A DNA stretch of 64,000 nt from Pukyongiella litopenaei (lineage in GTDB: Bacteria > Pseudomonadota > Alphaproteobacteria > Rhodobacterales > Rhodobacteraceae): the NCBI RefSeq assembly GCF_003008555.2, contig NZ_CP027665.1:1922001-1986000 (forward strand). The letters are read 5' to 3'. The position numbers were made by a program, and so were the translations under genes. Below are positions 33,222 through 42,593 of the stretch, piece by piece. Under the pieces are notes generated by a model that saw only the letters and a list, made by a program, of their open reading frames with translations, did not search any database and was not told where the DNA came from. The first letter of the stretch is position 1. The number at the start of each line of letters is the position of its first letter.

Positions 33222-34333
33222 TGGTTGCGGCTCCCAGGCTGGTCGAGATCGAGGGCCCGGCCCATGAACGCGGGCTGTCCTACGGTCGCCAGGCGGATGT
33301 GCAGTTGCGCCATGGGCTTGGCGTCTACCGCGACCTGTTCCGCCAGCACGGGTTGAGCTGGGACAGCGTACTGACCTATGCGGTGCGGCTGCGTGAAGCC
33401 CTGGAACCGCAGGTGCCCGAGGCGATAGAGGAGCTGCGCGGGATTGCCGAGGGCGCTGGTGTGCAGCTTGAAGAAGTGCTTGTGATCAACGGGCGCAGCG
33501 AGATCATCAACCTGCATGCCCAGCGGCCAAAGGATACCGGTTCGCTGGATGATGGCTGCACGGCGGCGGTGGTCCTGCCTGGGCTGAGCGAGAGTGGCCG
33601 CCTGCTGCATGTGCAGAACTGGGACTGGCTACCCGATTGTGCCGACAGCACCGTGGTTCTGCGGATCCGATCGGAGCGCCATCCCGATATTCTGACCTAT
33701 GTGGAGGCCGGCGGGCTGGCGCGGGCGGGTTTCAACGATCAGGGCGTTGCCATCACCGGCAACAATCTGGTCAGCGGACAGGATGGCAACCGGCCCTTTG
33801 GGGTGCCGCTTTCGGTGATCCGGCGCCGGGTGCTCGAGGCTGGTGGCTATTCGCAGGCCCTGACCGAACTTTACCGCCTGCCACGGACGGTTTCGAACAA
33901 CATGACGATCAGCTGTGCGCAAAGCGGCGACTGCCTGAATTTCGAAACCACGCCGGACGAGATCTACTGGCAGGCACCCGATGGTGACTGCCTGACCCAT
34001 TCCAACCATTTTGTCACCGCCGGTGCCCGTGCCCGTGAGCGGGACATGGGCATAGCGCGGGGCGCCGATACCCTGTTCCGGGATCGTCGTCTGCGCCGCC
34101 TGATCGAAAGCGCAGGACACAAGCACGGGCTGTCGAGCCTGGCGGATGCGCTGGATGACCGGTTCGGCTCGCCCCGCGGCATCATCCGGACGCCGCAGGA
34201 CAATGAAGACGAAACCAATGCCTATCTCTCGGCCACCGTGGCAATGGTCCTGATGGATGCTGGCGCGGGCGAGATGCGGGTGCGCCAGCTGCCCTATGCC
34301 AACAGCAAGACCCAGAACTACCGCCTGCACTGA
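33221..34333 (+). CDS. C45-family Ntn hydrolase / acyltransferase-like protein
   Basis: 370 aa from the ATG at 33221, which overlaps the upstream TGA; a GTG at 33218 is equally possible. The protein fits the C45 peptidase group, which includes isopenicillin-N acyltransferase. Cys113 in LDDGCTAAVVLP is the expected autocatalytic nucleophile after a Gly, followed by NWDWLPDCADSTVVLRI and ARAGFNDQGVAITGNNLVSGQD. Such enzymes self-cleave to expose the N-terminal Cys and act on N-acyl amides. With two hydrolases, a peptide-type importer and a GntR regulator, it likely cleaves an imported acylated amino compound. Activity on beta-lactams is possible but unproven. Confidence 0.83.
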   Translation: MVAAPRLVEIEGPAHERGLSYGRQADVQLRHGLGVYRDLFRQHGLSWDSVLTYAVRLREALEPQVPEAIEELRGIAEGAGVQLEEVLVINGRSEIINLHAQRPKDTGSLDDGCTAAVVLPGLSESGRLLHVQNWDWLPDCADSTVVLRIRSERHPDILTYVEAGGLARAGFNDQGVAITGNNLVSGQDGNRPFGVPLSVIRRRVLEAGGYSQALTELYRLPRTVSNNMTISCAQSGDCLNFETTPDEIYWQAPDGDCLTHSNHFVTAGARARERDMGIARGADTLFRDRRLRRLIESAGHKHGLSSLADALDDRFGSPRGIIRTPQDNEDETNAYLSATVAMVLMDAGAGEMRVRQLPYANSKTQNYRLH

Positions 34334-34373
34334 CGGGCGAGAAGGCCCACTTTGGACAACAGGGGAAACAACC

Positions 34374-35930
34374 ATGATGTATAGACACAGACTATTGAGC
34401 ACCGCGGTTCTGTCGGCCGGGCTGGCATTGGGAAATGCTCTGCCAGCCATGGCCGAAAGCGTCGTTCGCATGGCGCTGAACGCAGACATTCGCGGCACCA
34501 ATCCCGGTGTCACCCGCGACGGCAACACGGACCAGGTGCACGGTCATATCGTTGAGGGTCTGGTGACCTATGCCAGCGATTTCAGCATCATTCCGATGCT
34601 GGCCGAAAGCTACGAGGTCTCGGATGGTGGCCGCACCCATACCTTCACGCTGCGCCAGGGCGTGAAATTCCACAACGGCGCAGAGATGACGGCGCAGGAC
34701 GTGGAATGGTCCTGGAACCGGCTGGCAGGAGAGGCTTCCGAATCCCATTGCAAGAACTTCTTCAATGGTCAGAACAATATCAATGTGACCTCGGCCAAGG
34801 CCGTGGATGACCACACCTTTGTCATAACGCTTGAAGAACCCTATGCGGTGTTCCTGGCCACCATGGCGCGGTTCGACTGCGGGTCGATGGCCGTGCTGCA
34901 CCCGGAATCCGTCAATGCCGATGGCAGCTGGAACACACCGATCGGCACCGGCCCCTACAAGATGGGCGATCACGCGCCGGGCCGCTATGTGGAGCTGAAA
35001 CGGTTCGCGGATTATGCAAGCCGCGATGAGGCCCCCAATGGCTATGGCGGTGGCAAACATGCCAGCGTCGACACCCTGCGCTGGGAAATCGTCGGTGAGG
35101 GCGCGGTATCGAAAACCGCGTTGCAGGCCGGCGATCTGGACCTGGTGACCATCGATGCGATGACCGCTTCGGAACTGCGGGACCAGCCCGGATTTACGGT
35201 GGATGCCACCGAATCCGCGGTTTGGGACACCTATCTGCTGAACTCGGACGATCCGCTGCTGTCGGACGTGCGTATCCGCCGCGCCATCGCCCATGCCATC
35301 GACCCGCAGCGCATCATGGCGGCGATCACCGAAGGGTTTGGCGCGGCGTCACCCTCTCCGGTGCCGCCGATGTCGGTCAATTTCACCGATGTGCAGGCGC
35401 AATACCCCGAATATGACGTGGAACGGGCCAAGGCCCTGCTGCAGGAGGCGGGGTATGATGGCGAGGAGATCATCATTCTCGCCACTCGCCGCAATGGCGC
35501 CTATTACGAGCGCGCGCTGATGGCGCAGGCGATGATGATGGAGGCGGGTCTGAACGCCAAGCTGGAGGTGGTCGAATGGGGCACCCAGCTGGAGGCCTAC
35601 CGCAACGGCACCGGCTATCACATGCAGAGCTTCACCTTTTCGCCGCGCCTGCACGCGGGGCTCAGCTTCGAGATGTTCACCGGCGATGCGCAGCGCAAGG
35701 CATGGAAAAATCCAGAGGCGGTTGCGCTGGTCAATGAATCCCTGCGCGTGGGCGACCCCGAAGCGTTGCAGGCTGTGATCGACAAGCTGCATCAAGGCTT
35801 CATCGACGAGATCCCGGCCATCGGCCTTGGCCACCGGACCCTGTTCACCGGCATGTCCGACAAGATCGGCGGGTTCGAGAACTGGGGTGCGGGCCTGCTG
35901 CGCGGATGGATGCTGACAGTGAACGGCTGA
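34374..35930 (+). CDS. Peptide/opine-type ABC transporter substrate-binding protein
   Basis: 518 aa from the ATG at 34374 with AGGGG upstream. The signal peptide (MMYRHRLLSTAVLSAGLALG to AMA) targets it to the periplasm. The SBP_bac_5 fold is shown by LAESYEVSDGGRTHTFTLRQGVKFHNGAEMTAQDVEWSWNR and IGTGPYKMGDHAPGRYVELKRF. It would capture the operon's substrate and hand it to the permeases encoded just downstream. Binding proteins of this family accept peptides, nickel, opines or glutathione, and the specificity cannot be told. The gap to the permease gene is 22 bases. Confidence 0.92.
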   Translation: MMYRHRLLSTAVLSAGLALGNALPAMAESVVRMALNADIRGTNPGVTRDGNTDQVHGHIVEGLVTYASDFSIIPMLAESYEVSDGGRTHTFTLRQGVKFHNGAEMTAQDVEWSWNRLAGEASESHCKNFFNGQNNINVTSAKAVDDHTFVITLEEPYAVFLATMARFDCGSMAVLHPESVNADGSWNTPIGTGPYKMGDHAPGRYVELKRFADYASRDEAPNGYGGGKHASVDTLRWEIVGEGAVSKTALQAGDLDLVTIDAMTASELRDQPGFTVDATESAVWDTYLLNSDDPLLSDVRIRRAIAHAIDPQRIMAAITEGFGAASPSPVPPMSVNFTDVQAQYPEYDVERAKALLQEAGYDGEEIIILATRRNGAYYERALMAQAMMMEAGLNAKLEVVEWGTQLEAYRNGTGYHMQSFTFSPRLHAGLSFEMFTGDAQRKAWKNPEAVALVNESLRVGDPEALQAVIDKLHQGFIDEIPAIGLGHRTLFTGMSDKIGGFENWGAGLLRGWMLTVNG

Positions 35931-35952
35931 CCGGCCGCAGGAGAAGGCAACC

Positions 35953-36900
35953 ATGCTGACTTTCGTGCTGAAACGAGTGCTGATGTCGATCCCCACCTTT
36001 GCCATCGTGGCGGTGATCATCTTTGCGCTGGTGCGGGCGCTGCCCGGTGACCCGGCGCTGATGATGCTTGGCGGCAATATCGATGACGAAGCGACGCTCG
36101 AACAGATGCGGGCGCAACTGGGGCTCGATCAGCCGGTGCCCGTGCAGTTCCTGGCATGGTTGCGCGAGGTGTTCTCGGGCAATCTTGGCACCTCGATCAT
36201 GACCGGACAGGAGGTTTCGTCCCTGCTGGTGCAGCGCTTCAGCGTGACGGCAACCGTGGTTCTCCTCGCCATGACCACGGCGCTTCTGGTGTCGGTTCCC
36301 CTCGGCCTTCTGGCCGCGCACCGGCACAACAGCCGAACGGACTATGCAATCGTGCTGCTGACCATTCTGAAACTGTCGATGCCGAGTTTCTGGGTCGGGC
36401 TGATGCTTCTGGTGCTGTTCGGCGCCATCCTGGGCTGGCTGCCGACCGTGGGCTTCGTCTCGGTGAGCGACGATCTGGGGCGGGGTATGATGTATCTGAT
36501 CCTGCCGGTGACGTCGCTGGCGCTTTCGGAAATCGCGGTCCTGACCCGGATGATGCGCGCGGGCAGTCTGGAAGTGATGGGCAAGGATTACATCACCCAT
36601 GCCCGCGCCAAGGGGTTGCCCGAGCGCAAGGTCCTGTGGCGCCATGTCTTTCCAAATGCCTTTGCGCCTACGCTGACGATGGTCGGCATCATGCTGGCGG
36701 GGCTGCTGGCGGGGGCCGCGGTGACCGAAACGGTTTTTACCCTGCCGGGTCTGGGCAAGCTGCTGGTCGATTCCATCTATGCCCGCGACTACCCCGTGCT
36801 GCAGGGGGCGCTCCTGTTCATCGCCGCGATCTATGTGATGACAAATCTTGCCATCGACCTCGCCTATTCCGTCTTTGATCCCAAGGTGCGCCTGACATGA
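35953..36900 (+). CDS. Peptide-type ABC transporter permease (DppB-like)
   Basis: 315 aa, six membrane segments. The N-terminus (MLTFVLKRVLMSIPTFAIVAVIIFALVRALPGDPA) is characteristic of DppB/OppB. The EAA loop is GKDYITHARAKGLPERKVLWRHVFPNAF, followed by GLLAGAAVTETVFTLPGLGKLLVDSI. It forms the inner-membrane channel with the next gene's product and overlaps it by ATGA. Confidence 0.93.
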   Translation: MLTFVLKRVLMSIPTFAIVAVIIFALVRALPGDPALMMLGGNIDDEATLEQMRAQLGLDQPVPVQFLAWLREVFSGNLGTSIMTGQEVSSLLVQRFSVTATVVLLAMTTALLVSVPLGLLAAHRHNSRTDYAIVLLTILKLSMPSFWVGLMLLVLFGAILGWLPTVGFVSVSDDLGRGMMYLILPVTSLALSEIAVLTRMMRAGSLEVMGKDYITHARAKGLPERKVLWRHVFPNAFAPTLTMVGIMLAGLLAGAAVTETVFTLPGLGKLLVDSIYARDYPVLQGALLFIAAIYVMTNLAIDLAYSVFDPKVRLT

Positions 36901-37739
36901 CTTTTTCCAAACGCCTTCTGGGCAAGGTCAACGGGCTGACCGGAGCTCTGCTCCTGGGGCTTGTTTTCCTGGTCGCGCTGGTTGGCAGTGTCTACACGCC
37001 GCATGATCCGCTGAAATCCGATCTGCTGAACCGTTTTGCCGATGCCTCGGCGGCACATCCTCTGGGCACCGACATGTTCGGGCGGGACATCCTGTCCCGG
37101 CTGATGCGCGGTGCCTGGGTTTCCGTCTCGATCGGGCTGGGCACGCTGGTGGCCCCGGTGCTGCTGGGTACGCTCCTGGGGGCGGCGGCCGGCTATTTCC
37201 GGGGCTGGTTCGACCGGCTGCTGATCATGGTTCTGGACGCGCTGATGGCCTTTCCCGGCCTGTTGATCGCACTGGGCCTGATGGCGGTGATCGGGGCGAA
37301 CCGGTATGGTGTGATCCTTGCGCTCTCGGTCGCCTATCTGCCTGCAGTCACCCGCGTGGTGCGCGGCTCGGTCCTGTCGGTCAGCCAGTCCGAATTCGTC
37401 GAGGCCTCGGCCACCATGGGCAATTCGCGCCTCTATACGCTGATCGTGCATGTCCTGCCCAACTGCCTGGCACCGCTGATCGTGCTGACCACGATGATGT
37501 TCGGCTGGGTGCTGCTGGCCGAAAGCGCGCTCAGCTTCCTGGGGCTGGGCGTGCCGCCGCCGGAACCCAGCTGGGGCAATATCCTGGCCGAGGCCAAGGC
37601 ACATCTGATGCGCTACCCCATGCTGGGGCTGCTGCCCGGTCTTTGCATCTCTGTCGCGCTGTTGGGGGTGAACCTGCTTGGCGATGCGCTGCGCGACGAG
37701 CTTGACCCGAAATCCACACCCTCGCGGGAGGTGATCTGA
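36897..37739 (+). CDS. Peptide-type ABC transporter permease (DppC-like)
   Basis: 280 aa, six membrane segments. Shows the DppC signatures HPLGTDMFGRDILSRLMRGAWVS, then the EAA loop QSEFVEASATMGNSRLYTLIVHVLPN and LLAESALSFLGLGVPPPEPSWGNIL. It is the partner of the preceding permease. One base separates its stop from the ATPase gene. Confidence 0.93.
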   Translation: MTFSKRLLGKVNGLTGALLLGLVFLVALVGSVYTPHDPLKSDLLNRFADASAAHPLGTDMFGRDILSRLMRGAWVSVSIGLGTLVAPVLLGTLLGAAAGYFRGWFDRLLIMVLDALMAFPGLLIALGLMAVIGANRYGVILALSVAYLPAVTRVVRGSVLSVSQSEFVEASATMGNSRLYTLIVHVLPNCLAPLIVLTTMMFGWVLLAESALSFLGLGVPPPEPSWGNILAEAKAHLMRYPMLGLLPGLCISVALLGVNLLGDALRDELDPKSTPSREVI

Positions 37740-37740
37740 C

Positions 37741-39504
37741 ATGGAATGCCGCACAGAAACGGATCCGATCCTGAAAATCGAGGATCTCGAAATTGCCTTC
37801 GGCGCCGCCGCGGTGGTCCAGGAGGTGAACCTCTCGGTGGCGCCGGGCGAGATCCTGGCGCTGGTGGGCGAAAGCGGCAGCGGCAAGAGCATGATCGGTC
37901 GCGCGATCATGGGGTTGTTGCCCGGCGGCGGTCAGGTCCGCCGCGGAAGTGTCCGGTTTGGTGGCTTCGACATGGCCAATGCCGGGTCCGCCGAGGAAAG
38001 ACGTCGCCTGCGCGGTAGGAAGATCGGGTTGATCTTTCAGGAGCCGCTGTCCTCGCTCAACCCCAATATGCGGATCAGAGAGCAGATGTGCGAAGCGATG
38101 CGCGAGCATACGGAGCTGAGCGAACCCCAGATCCGGGAGCGGGCGCTGGAAATGCTGCGCCAGGTGCGGCTCGACAATCCCGAGCAACTCATGAACCGCT
38201 ATCCGCACGAGTTCTCCGGCGGCATGCGGCAGCGGATCATGATCGCCTCGGTGATGATGTTGAAACCTGCGCTTCTGATCGCGGACGAGCCGACCACGGC
38301 GCTGGATGCGGTGGTCCAGAAAGAGGTTCTGGACATCATGGCCGAGGTCGCCCGCGCCAATAACACCGCAGTGATCCTGATCTCGCATGATCTGGCCGTC
38401 GTGGCCGCCTATGCGTCCCGGATCGCGGTGATGGAGAAGGGGGTTCTGGTGGAGACCGGCAGTGCCCGCGACGTGTTGGGCAACCCCCGGCACGAATATA
38501 CCCGCAAGCTGCTGGCGGCCGCACAACTGGGCACCCCGGAGCCGGTCAAGGGGGCCGCGGGCGCGCCGCTGCTAAGCGTGAAGGGGCTGCGGGTGGAGTT
38601 CTCCGAAAAGCGTTTCTTCGGCCTGTTCGGGGAAAACAGAACCCGGGCGGTGCAGGATGTCTCGCTGACCGTGCAACCGGGTGAATTCGTCGGCCTTGCC
38701 GGTGAAAGCGGCAGCGGCAAGAGCACGATCGGCCGTGCCATCGGCCAGCTGGCCCCCATGGCCGCGGGCCGTATCGTCTTTGAGGGGCGCGACCTCGGCA
38801 GTTGCACGGGGGCAGAGGCGAACAGGCTGCGCCAGCGCATCCGCTTCGTCTTTCAGGATCCGTTCTCTTCCCTGAACCCGCGTATGCGGATCGGCCGCAT
38901 CGTCGCAGAGGGATTGCGCCACGACCGCAGCCTGTCCACGGACGACCGGCGCGCGCGGGTGGACGAGATGCTGGAGGCGGTCGGCCTGCCCCGCGTCATG
39001 GCCGGGCGCTTTCCCCATGCGCTGTCGGGCGGCCAGCGCCAGCGCGTGGCAATCGCCCGCGCCTTGATCAGCCGGCCCGACCTGATCATCGCGGATGAAC
39101 CCGTCTCGGCGCTGGATGTCACCATCCAGGCACAGATCCTTGCGCTGTTGAAATCGCTGCAGCGCGAGTATGGCTTTGCCTGCCTGTTCATCAGCCATGA
39201 CCTGCATATCGTCGAGCAGCTCTGCGCGAGGCTCTATGTGCTGCACAAGGGGCGGATCATGGAGCAAGGCGAAACCGGCACGCTGTTTGCAGCGCCGCGT
39301 CATCCCTATACGCGTCGGTTGATGTCGGCTTCGCCGCGGCTCGAGCCGGGGCCCGGCGGGTTGCAGCTGACGCACAGCATGCCGGCGCCAGCCGTGCAGG
39401 ACGGCGATCTGCAATTCTATGACGAAACGAGTGGCGGCGAGGCGCTCTACCGGCTGGCCGAAACCGCGCCCGGCCATTTCGTCGCCCTTCGCGGCGCGGC
39501 CTGA
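37741..39504 (+). CDS. Fused DppD-DppF-type ABC ATPase
   Basis: 587 aa holding two complete nucleotide-binding domains in one chain. Domain 1: Walker [10 protein letters not shown] (43-51), signature FSGGMRQR, Walker [13 protein letters not shown]. Domain 2: Walker [10 protein letters not shown], signature LSGGQRQRVAIARAL, Walker [13 protein letters not shown]. It replaces the separate DppD and DppF subunits, which the second dipeptide importer in this window (54534-56431) keeps as two genes. Each half ends with the HPYTR-type C-terminal motif of the Opp family. It powers the importer encoded by the preceding three genes. Confidence 0.93.
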   Translation: MECRTETDPILKIEDLEIAFGAAAVVQEVNLSVAPGEILALVGESGSGKSMIGRAIMGLLPGGGQVRRGSVRFGGFDMANAGSAEERRRLRGRKIGLIFQEPLSSLNPNMRIREQMCEAMREHTELSEPQIRERALEMLRQVRLDNPEQLMNRYPHEFSGGMRQRIMIASVMMLKPALLIADEPTTALDAVVQKEVLDIMAEVARANNTAVILISHDLAVVAAYASRIAVMEKGVLVETGSARDVLGNPRHEYTRKLLAAAQLGTPEPVKGAAGAPLLSVKGLRVEFSEKRFFGLFGENRTRAVQDVSLTVQPGEFVGLAGESGSGKSTIGRAIGQLAPMAAGRIVFEGRDLGSCTGAEANRLRQRIRFVFQDPFSSLNPRMRIGRIVAEGLRHDRSLSTDDRRARVDEMLEAVGLPRVMAGRFPHALSGGQRQRVAIARALISRPDLIIADEPVSALDVTIQAQILALLKSLQREYGFACLFISHDLHIVEQLCARLYVLHKGRIMEQGETGTLFAAPRHPYTRRLMSASPRLEPGPGGLQLTHSMPAPAVQDGDLQFYDETSGGEALYRLAETAPGHFVALRGAA

Positions 39505-39517
39505 AAAGGGGTATCCC

Positions 39518-40174
39518 ATGGACCAAGGCCAAGAGCGGCCCTATGTGCCGCGGCCCTATGCCGCCAGCGAGGACGAGGCGCGCCAGATGATCCGCGCCTA
39601 CCCGTTTGCCACCGTGATCACCTGCGGGCAGGACACGCCGGAGGCGACCCAGACGCCGCTGTTCTTCGAGACCGAAGACCCCGGTTGCCGGACCCTGATC
39701 GGCCACATAGCCCGCATCAACCCGCAGGCCGGAGAACTGATGGCCCCGGGTCCGGTGCTGGCGGTCTTCAACGGCCCTTCGGCATATGTGTCGCCCAGCT
39801 GGTATGTTGAGGATGAGGATGTGCCCACCTGGATTTACCGGTCGGTGCATCTGCGTGGTGAGATAGAGCCGGTCGACAGCTCCGGCATGCGAGCTCTGAT
39901 GGAACGTATCATCGCCTTGTCGGAAAGCCGTATCGGCGGCGCTTGGCAGCTGTCTCGGATCCCGGACGCTGATATTGCCCGGATGATGCCCCGGATCATC
40001 GGGTTCCGCATCCACCTGACTGCCCTGAAAGGAATATCCAAGCTGGAGCAGACCCGGTCGGCGGCGAACCGCGCTGGCGTTGCGGCAGGATTGGAGGCTG
40101 GTGAGGAAATCGGAAAGGATCTTTTGGTTGATCTTTTGCGACGACCGCGCAACCCGGAATGTATCGGGTGTTGA
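39518..40174 (+). CDS. PaiB-like FMN-binding protein
   Basis: 218 aa from the ATG at 39518 (an open frame upstream overlaps the ATPase gene and is not used). It matches the PaiB/FMN_bind_2 family: YVPRPYAASEDEARQMIRAYPFATVIT, then GHIARINPQAGEL, AYVSPSWYVEDEDVPTWIYRSVHLRGE and the C-terminal IVGFRIHLTALKGISKLEQ-like IIGFRIHLTALKGISKLEQTRS. It is a split-barrel flavin- or haem-binding domain. Family members are named as regulators but often accompany catabolic genes. It is the last gene of the operon, 13 bases after the ATPase. Confidence 0.88.
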   Translation: MDQGQERPYVPRPYAASEDEARQMIRAYPFATVITCGQDTPEATQTPLFFETEDPGCRTLIGHIARINPQAGELMAPGPVLAVFNGPSAYVSPSWYVEDEDVPTWIYRSVHLRGEIEPVDSSGMRALMERIIALSESRIGGAWQLSRIPDADIARMMPRIIGFRIHLTALKGISKLEQTRSAANRAGVAAGLEAGEEIGKDLLVDLLRRPRNPECIGC

Positions 40175-40262
40175 TGAGAAAGGCGTTGGGGCCTCACCGA
40201 ACGGCCCACGCCATCGGAGCCCTCGCCCAACCCTCTGGACCAGTCCGCTGGGCGCTGATGTC

Positions 40263-40299
40263 AGAAAGGGACCACCTGTCAGCCGGGCAGTCCCTTTCT
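40263..40299. terminator. Bidirectional rho-independent terminator
   Basis: AGAAAGGGAC (40263-40272) and GTCCCTTTCT (40290-40299) form a perfect 10-bp stem, followed by TTTCG on the plus strand and by A/T-rich sequence on the other. It separates two convergent operons: paiB ends at 40174 and the TonB receptor gene ends at 40326. Confidence 0.7.
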
Positions 40300-40325
40300 T
40301 TCGTGGTCCCGTCGCTGGTTGAGGG

Positions 40326-42593
40326 TCAGAACGTCAGTTCGGTCCCGATATAGAATGTGCGGCCTTCCCCCGGGATGAAGGCGGCCTGGTCGGGGCGGGC
40401 CCGGTCCACCACGAGGGTGGAACCGGCATAGGTTTCGTCAAAGACGTTGCCGACCTCGGCCACGATGGCGACGGTATCCGACAGTTGGTAATTGGCGCGC
40501 AGGTCGGCGACGAAATAGGGCTGGTTGAAGAGGGTGTTCATGTTGTCGACGGGTGTTTCTTCGGGCACCCATTTGGCCAGCGCATAAAGCGACAGGCGAT
40601 CGGTAGTCCGCCAACCGATCGAAGCGGTGAGGATATGGCTTGGCGCTCCGCCCAGCCGGTTGTTGCCACGCACCGGGTCATTGACAAAGCGGAAGTCCTG
40701 CCAGGTCCAGGCGACCCGGCCGAAGACATCGGATGCGAGATCAAAGGACAGCCCCGCCTCCAGCCCGCTGTGGCGGGTCCGATCGGCGTTCATCGAGGAC
40801 ACCGGCGAACCGGAAACATCGCGCAACGACAGGATCTCGTTCTTCAACTCCGAATAATATGCGGTGATGTCCCAGGCGAGGCTGCCGGTGTGTCCACGCC
40901 AGCCGACCTCGATGGTATTGGCGGTCTGCGCCTTGAGGTTCGGTGTCGAGAAAGCCGCCGCCGTTGAGCTGGGCACCGGGGGCATCGGCCGGCCTGAGCC
41001 GGAGTTCGGCGTTCCGCCCGAAGTGCTCAGAAGATCACCGTGGGTCGGCGGTTCGAAACTGTGCGACAGCGCGACCCAGGCGGTCTGGTTCTCGGCCGGG
41101 TTCCAGGTCAGCGCCAGACGCGGGCTCCAGCCGCTGTAGGAGCGCGAATAGCTGTTCGACACGGTCGGCACGGTGCCGTCCGGCAGCCGCATCGTCGGGT
41201 TGCCGGGGTTGTAGCCGACCGTCGGCCGGGTGGCACCGGCCCAGCGATCGTCGTTGTCGCGGGTGGCGTAGCTGTAGGAGATCGACGGCGACAGGAAGGC
41301 GGCGCCGCCCAGCGGGATATTGGCACCGACATAAAGCGAGGAGGTCGTGGCCTTTAGCTTGTTCAGGCCGAATTGCGGGCCGCGCGAACCGCTGATGTTG
41401 TGATAGTAGGAGCGATCCGAATGCCCCGCCGAGACCAGCAGGTTTGCCTCGAACAGCGGCAGGCCCGCGACGTGATCCGGCAGGTAGGAATAGCGAAACG
41501 ACAGGTTGCCATCATAGCCGTCGGTTACCCGTTCTCCCGAGGAGATCGGAAAGCGGAAGCTGTCATCGGTTTTCGCGGCGCTGACGCCGATGTCGAACAG
41601 GTGATCGCCCAGATCGAAGGCGGTCCGGGCGCCAAGCAGCAGCTGTCTGGTTTCGCGCCGGGGCAGATCGCGCGGCACATTGGGGCCAGGGTTCGACACC
41701 ACGCCGCCGGTGATCACCGGACCGGCATGGACCTGCCGTGGATCGGCATCGAGCTCGGACCATGTCAGGGGACCGGGCACACCGAAGGAAAGGTCGGTGT
41801 AGTTCAGGAACAGTTGGGTGGCGCCATTGGCGTGCGGGATCTCGACATTGCCGGACAGAACGGTGCGCCGGGAACCGTTGTTGAGATCGCGATAGCCGTC
41901 CGCCTTGTCGTATTCGAACTGCAGCATGCCCGAGGCTCTTTCGCCCTGGATCGCGGTCTGCCCCGAGGCCGATACGCGGCCATCGCTGCCAAGACCGAAG
42001 CCGAGTCTGGTGCCGGGCGATGTGATGGCGGTGGGAGAGATGAAGTTGATGGCACCGCCAAGCACCGTGGCGCCGAGCCGGTTGGCGGAGGCGCCGCGCC
42101 AGACCTCGATCGCGTCGGCCAGTCCGGGCGCGCTCAGGCCGGCGATGTAGGAACCATCGGCGCGGTTCACCTGCATGCCGTTGTAGAGAACCATCAGACC
42201 GCGTTCGGTGGGGTTCTGCTGCATCCCGGAGCCGCGGATCTGGAATCGCGGCTGGTCGTTACCGCCAAAGAACTCCTGCACGACGACACCGGGCACCCCG
42301 GCCATGGCATCGGAAAAGGTCGGGTTCGGGATTTCCTCGATCTCTTCGGCGCCGACAACCGCCGCCGCGCCGGGGGTTTCGCGCATCCGGTCGCGCAGGG
42401 CCCCGGCGGTGCTGGCGTCGTTGCCGGTTACGGTGATCGATTCCAGTTCGATCAGCGCGCCCGGTTGGGCCGATTGCCCCATCGCAGTTGTCGCCATGAG
42501 CAAACCCGCGATGGGCAGGCACAGGGTCGGCCCCCATGCGACATGTCGATTAGGTGATTTTCGAAACAGCATCGTCTCGTCCACTTCATTCAT
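40326..42593 (-). CDS. TonB-dependent outer-membrane receptor (FecA/Fiu-like, unknown ligand)
   Basis: 755 aa from 42593; the ATG at 42572 (MLFRKSPNRHVAWGP) may be the real start, since it begins the signal peptide. Plug: ITVTGNDASTAGALRDRMRE, PNPTFSDAMAGVPGVVVQEF, RFQIRGSGMQQNPTERGLMVLYNGMQVNRAD and IEVWRGASANRLGATVLGGAINF. The barrel ends with YIGTELTF. The sequence resembles ferric-siderophore or metal-chelate receptors (no FRAP/NPNL haem motif is seen). It is transcribed toward a terminator. Its upstream 376-base gap contains a TTGAC-N4-GTCAA box, and nnrS plus an ABC importer lie directly upstream on the same strand. Confidence 0.85.
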   Translation of the reverse strand: MNEVDETMLFRKSPNRHVAWGPTLCLPIAGLLMATTAMGQSAQPGALIELESITVTGNDASTAGALRDRMRETPGAAAVVGAEEIEEIPNPTFSDAMAGVPGVVVQEFFGGNDQPRFQIRGSGMQQNPTERGLMVLYNGMQVNRADGSYIAGLSAPGLADAIEVWRGASANRLGATVLGGAINFISPTAITSPGTRLGFGLGSDGRVSASGQTAIQGERASGMLQFEYDKADGYRDLNNGSRRTVLSGNVEIPHANGATQLFLNYTDLSFGVPGPLTWSELDADPRQVHAGPVITGGVVSNPGPNVPRDLPRRETRQLLLGARTAFDLGDHLFDIGVSAAKTDDSFRFPISSGERVTDGYDGNLSFRYSYLPDHVAGLPLFEANLLVSAGHSDRSYYHNISGSRGPQFGLNKLKATTSSLYVGANIPLGGAAFLSPSISYSYATRDNDDRWAGATRPTVGYNPGNPTMRLPDGTVPTVSNSYSRSYSGWSPRLALTWNPAENQTAWVALSHSFEPPTHGDLLSTSGGTPNSGSGRPMPPVPSSTAAAFSTPNLKAQTANTIEVGWRGHTGSLAWDITAYYSELKNEILSLRDVSGSPVSSMNADRTRHSGLEAGLSFDLASDVFGRVAWTWQDFRFVNDPVRGNNRLGGAPSHILTASIGWRTTDRLSLYALAKWVPEETPVDNMNTLFNQPYFVADLRANYQLSDTVAIVAEVGNVFDETYAGSTLVVDRARPDQAAFIPGEGRTFYIGTELTF

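Noticed and set aside
34374-39504. A nickel importer, because of the NikA-like binding protein family
   Set aside because: No urease, hydrogenase or NikR-like gene is nearby. The hydrolases and GntR regulator favour a peptide or amide substrate.
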